A stretch of DNA of 8,101 nt, taken from an uncultured bacterium (lineage in GTDB: Bacteria; Verrucomicrobiota; Kiritimatiellia; RFP12; UBA1067). The notes below the pieces were generated by a model. That model made no database searches and had not been told where the DNA came from. It saw only the letters and a list, made by a program, of their open reading frames with translations. A program made the translations under genes and the position numbers. The stretch's first letter is position 1, and every line of letters begins with the position of its first letter. Shown one piece after another: positions 6,331-8,101 of this stretch. Location: positions 1 to 8,101 of the forward strand of contig CAMIVJ010000117.1 of assembly GCA_946401765.1 (NCBI GenBank). Reading direction: 5' to 3'.

Positions 6331-8101
6331 TCACCGCACGCGCTTCACGCGGAAGAAGGCGCTCGAAGCGCCGGAAGGCGGCGCAAACGTGACGTGCGGC
6401 GAAGTGACCGACGTGTTCGGAACCTCGCGCCAGGGGCCGCTGGGCGTGGGCGCCGTCTCGACGACATACGCCACGCCGGCTTTCGCCTCCCAAGCAAGGC
6501 TCAGAAGCCCGTCTGCCACAGCGAAGGCGGAAATGCGAAACGCCCCGGCCGGCGTCACGGAGAACACTAGCGATACTGCGTCGACGCACGTCTCGCCTTG
6601 AAACGCGCAGAGAACCGCCGCCGCCTGACCGGCCTCGCCGCCCTCGAATGTGACAACGCCCGTGAGAGGATCGACACGAAGGCCATCTGGAACCTGGCGG
6701 CCTGTCTCAGCCGGCACGAGCGCCCACGTGACGCCTTCCAGCGCATTGGTGATGGAGCGTTCCTCGCCCTCTTCAAGACTGCAGACGGCCGGCGCGGCGA
6801 CAAGCGCCTCGACGAAGCGCGGCGGGCGGTTCGGCAGCCCCGGCGTGGGAATCGGCAGCACCGTCCAGCCGCCCGTGCCGTGCGGCCAGCGGCCGTACGC
6901 GTTCGTCTTTGCGATCTCGCGCGTGTAGGCGACCGAATCGACAAGCGAAAGGGAGGCGTCGAAGAGCAGAATGCGGTCGCCGGACTTCCCGAGGCCGAAC
7001 GGCGCCTGGGGATTCTCACGGTCGAAGGCCTCAGCCGGGGCGGCCGACGATCCGGTCCAGACGCGAAGTATCTCGCCCGGGGCAAGCACCACGCCGGCGG
7101 GGAAGGTGAGCGCCTTCGACGCCTTTGTCGACGGTATTGGCGGACTCTCGCTCGTGAGCGTATCCGTCACTATCCAGCCGCCGATGTCAACCGCCTCCCG
7201 GCCTATGTTCGCGAGTTCAAACCAGTCGTCCTTGTCGCCCGAAGCGGGATTCTCGAAGAGTCCGTTCTGCGACATCAGTTCGTTCAGCACCACACGCCGT
7301 GCGGGAAGATCGCAGCGGTTTGCCGCGCCGGGCGTCTCGGGCTCGAGAAGGCGCAGCTCGTCGACGCCGTCGGGGAAACGGCCCAAGACCGACTCGGCGC
7401 TCAGATTCGAGCAGCGAATGAGATCGACGACGGCGCCGTCTTTGAGGAGCATGAGTTCCCCTTCGCCACGCGCGAACGGAAGCGAGAGGAACGAGCCTGC
7501 GGCCAGTTCGCCCGATAGGGGAAGCGCCCTCTCGCCCTCCGCAAGCGTCCAGCCCGCGAGGGAGACGCCAGTAGTGCCGGCATTGTAGAGTTCGGTCTGC
7601 GCCGGACCGACCTCGTTCAGATAAACGCGCGGAACAGCGGCGATGCCGGCGAAATCGTCCGGCTCGCCCGGCGTCCCGGCCGGCGGAACGACGTTCGTCA
7701 CGGAAAGGAGCGCGCACCAGGAGAGGTCTGAACTCGACCCGCCATTCTGGTGCACCTCCACCGCAAGCACGTTCTCGCCCAGACGCAGGGACCCAGGCTC
7801 AATCTCGAACGGTCCCTCGAAGACGCCTTCCGCGCCCTGCGCGTCGACAGCCGGAGTGGAATCGGCCACTGTTCCCGAGGGCATGAGCGACGAGCGCGCC
7901 ACTTCCGCACCGTTGAGATATACGATGGCGCCATCGTCGACGAAATAGGATAGGCTCAGCCGAGCCTCGGCGCGCGGTATGGAATTCGTGAAGGTCGTTC
8001 GGAAATAGTAGGTGATGCGGCCGGAAGACATCGGGAAATTCGTACGGATCGGCACGGTCCAGTTCTTGCTGTCACTATCGTGCCCCAGTGGCAGCAAGAA
8101 C
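6331..8101 (-). CDS. Lamin-tail-domain extracellular protein, 3' part only
   Basis: The frame stays open to the window edge, so the N-terminus is missing. The first possible initiator, TTG at 8097, has no signal peptide after it and starts inside a domain. Domains in order: a beta-sandwich at about 7690-8020 (TYYFRTTF...DDGAIVYLNGAEV...GENVLAVEVHQ), of the type often seen next to CotH-like or LTD proteins; LTD 1 at about 7400-7635 (VYLNEVGPAQTELYN...LAGWTL), followed by GRFPDG and TPGAAN; LTD 2 at about 6900-7303 (VVLNELMSQN...DWFELANIG...IGGWIVTD), followed by GRWPHG and TPGLPN; an Ig-like He_PIG-type region at about 6553-6835 (GLRVDPLTGVVTF); and a C-terminal beta-domain at 6334-6552 ending FFRVKRVR, a common ending in Verrucomicrobia-type secreted proteins. 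LTDs are known in bacterial extracellular proteins, often beside nucleases or CotH kinases. No catalytic domain lies in the visible part, so the enzymatic role, if any, would be upstream. Confidence 0.88.
   Translation of the reverse strand, partial: FLLPLGHDSDSKNWTVPIRTNFPMSSGRITYYFRTTFTNSIPRAEARLSLSYFVDDGAIVYLNGAEVARSSLMPSGTVADSTPAVDAQGAEGVFEGPFEIEPGSLRLGENVLAVEVHQNGGSSSDLSWCALLSVTNVVPPAGTPGEPDDFAGIAAVPRVYLNEVGPAQTELYNAGTTGVSLAGWTLAEGERALPLSGELAAGSFLSLPFARGEGELMLLKDGAVVDLIRCSNLSAESVLGRFPDGVDELRLLEPETPGAANRCDLPARRVVLNELMSQNGLFENPASGDKDDWFELANIGREAVDIGGWIVTDTLTSESPPIPSTKASKALTFPAGVVLAPGEILRVWTGSSAAPAEAFDRENPQAPFGLGKSGDRILLFDASLSLVDSVAYTREIAKTNAYGRWPHGTGGWTVLPIPTPGLPNRPPRFVEALVAAPAVCSLEEGEERSITNALEGVTWALVPAETGRQVPDGLRVDPLTGVVTFEGGEAGQAAAVLCAFQGETCVDAVSLVFSVTPAGAFRISAFAVADGLLSLAWEAKAGVAYVVETAPTPSGPWREVPNTSVTSPHVTFAPPSGASSAFFRVKRVR

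Noticed and set aside
8095..8097. TTG as start of the LTD protein
   Set aside because: The frame is open to the window edge, the codon falls at the edge of a beta-sandwich, and no signal peptide follows.

Overview
The window is GC-rich and carries two large genes, both on the minus strand: a very large extracellular protein (204-6179, 1991 aa) and, upstream of it, the 3' part of a second extracellular multidomain protein (6331-8101, its start lies beyond the window). The domain vocabulary points to the Verrucomicrobiota/Kiritimatiellota side of the PVC group. It includes beta-strand-rich passenger-type repeats, a LamG-like domain opening with a 'LWLDASD' signature, paired lamin-tail domains followed by GR(F/W)P-x-G...TPG linkers, and a C-terminal 'FFRVKR' beta-domain. 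This placement is an inference from protein style. No rRNA or housekeeping gene in the window confirms it.

Layout in the direction of transcription (high to low coordinates). From 8101 to 6331: a beta-sandwich, two lamin-tail-domain (LTD) modules, an Ig-like domain and a C-terminal beta-domain. From 6330 to 6180: a 151-base intergenic region with a near-consensus sigma70-type promoter (TTGACC-17-TATACT), a 14-bp dyad in the untranslated leader and a strong Shine-Dalgarno. From 6179 to 204: the giant gene, built as signal peptide, beta-rich repeats, LamG-like domain, more beta-rich repeats, two PA14-like modules and a C-terminal tail ending in Leu-Arg. From 203 to 1: non-coding DNA with a nested palindromic element (87-180) and a 22-bp tandem repeat that runs to the window edge.

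Both products look exported and built from ligand-binding and adhesive beta-domains. A shared role in surface attachment or polysaccharide recognition is plausible but inferred. The giant gene has its own promoter, so the two genes need not form an operon. I see no enzyme, transporter, defence system, RNA gene, insertion sequence or CRISPR array. The most unusual observations are an internally duplicated PA14-like module with exactly conserved spacing in which only the first copy carries five cysteines; several close cysteine pairs in a passenger-like protein; the lack of any recognisable barrel or anchor in that protein; and the two repeat structures downstream of it.
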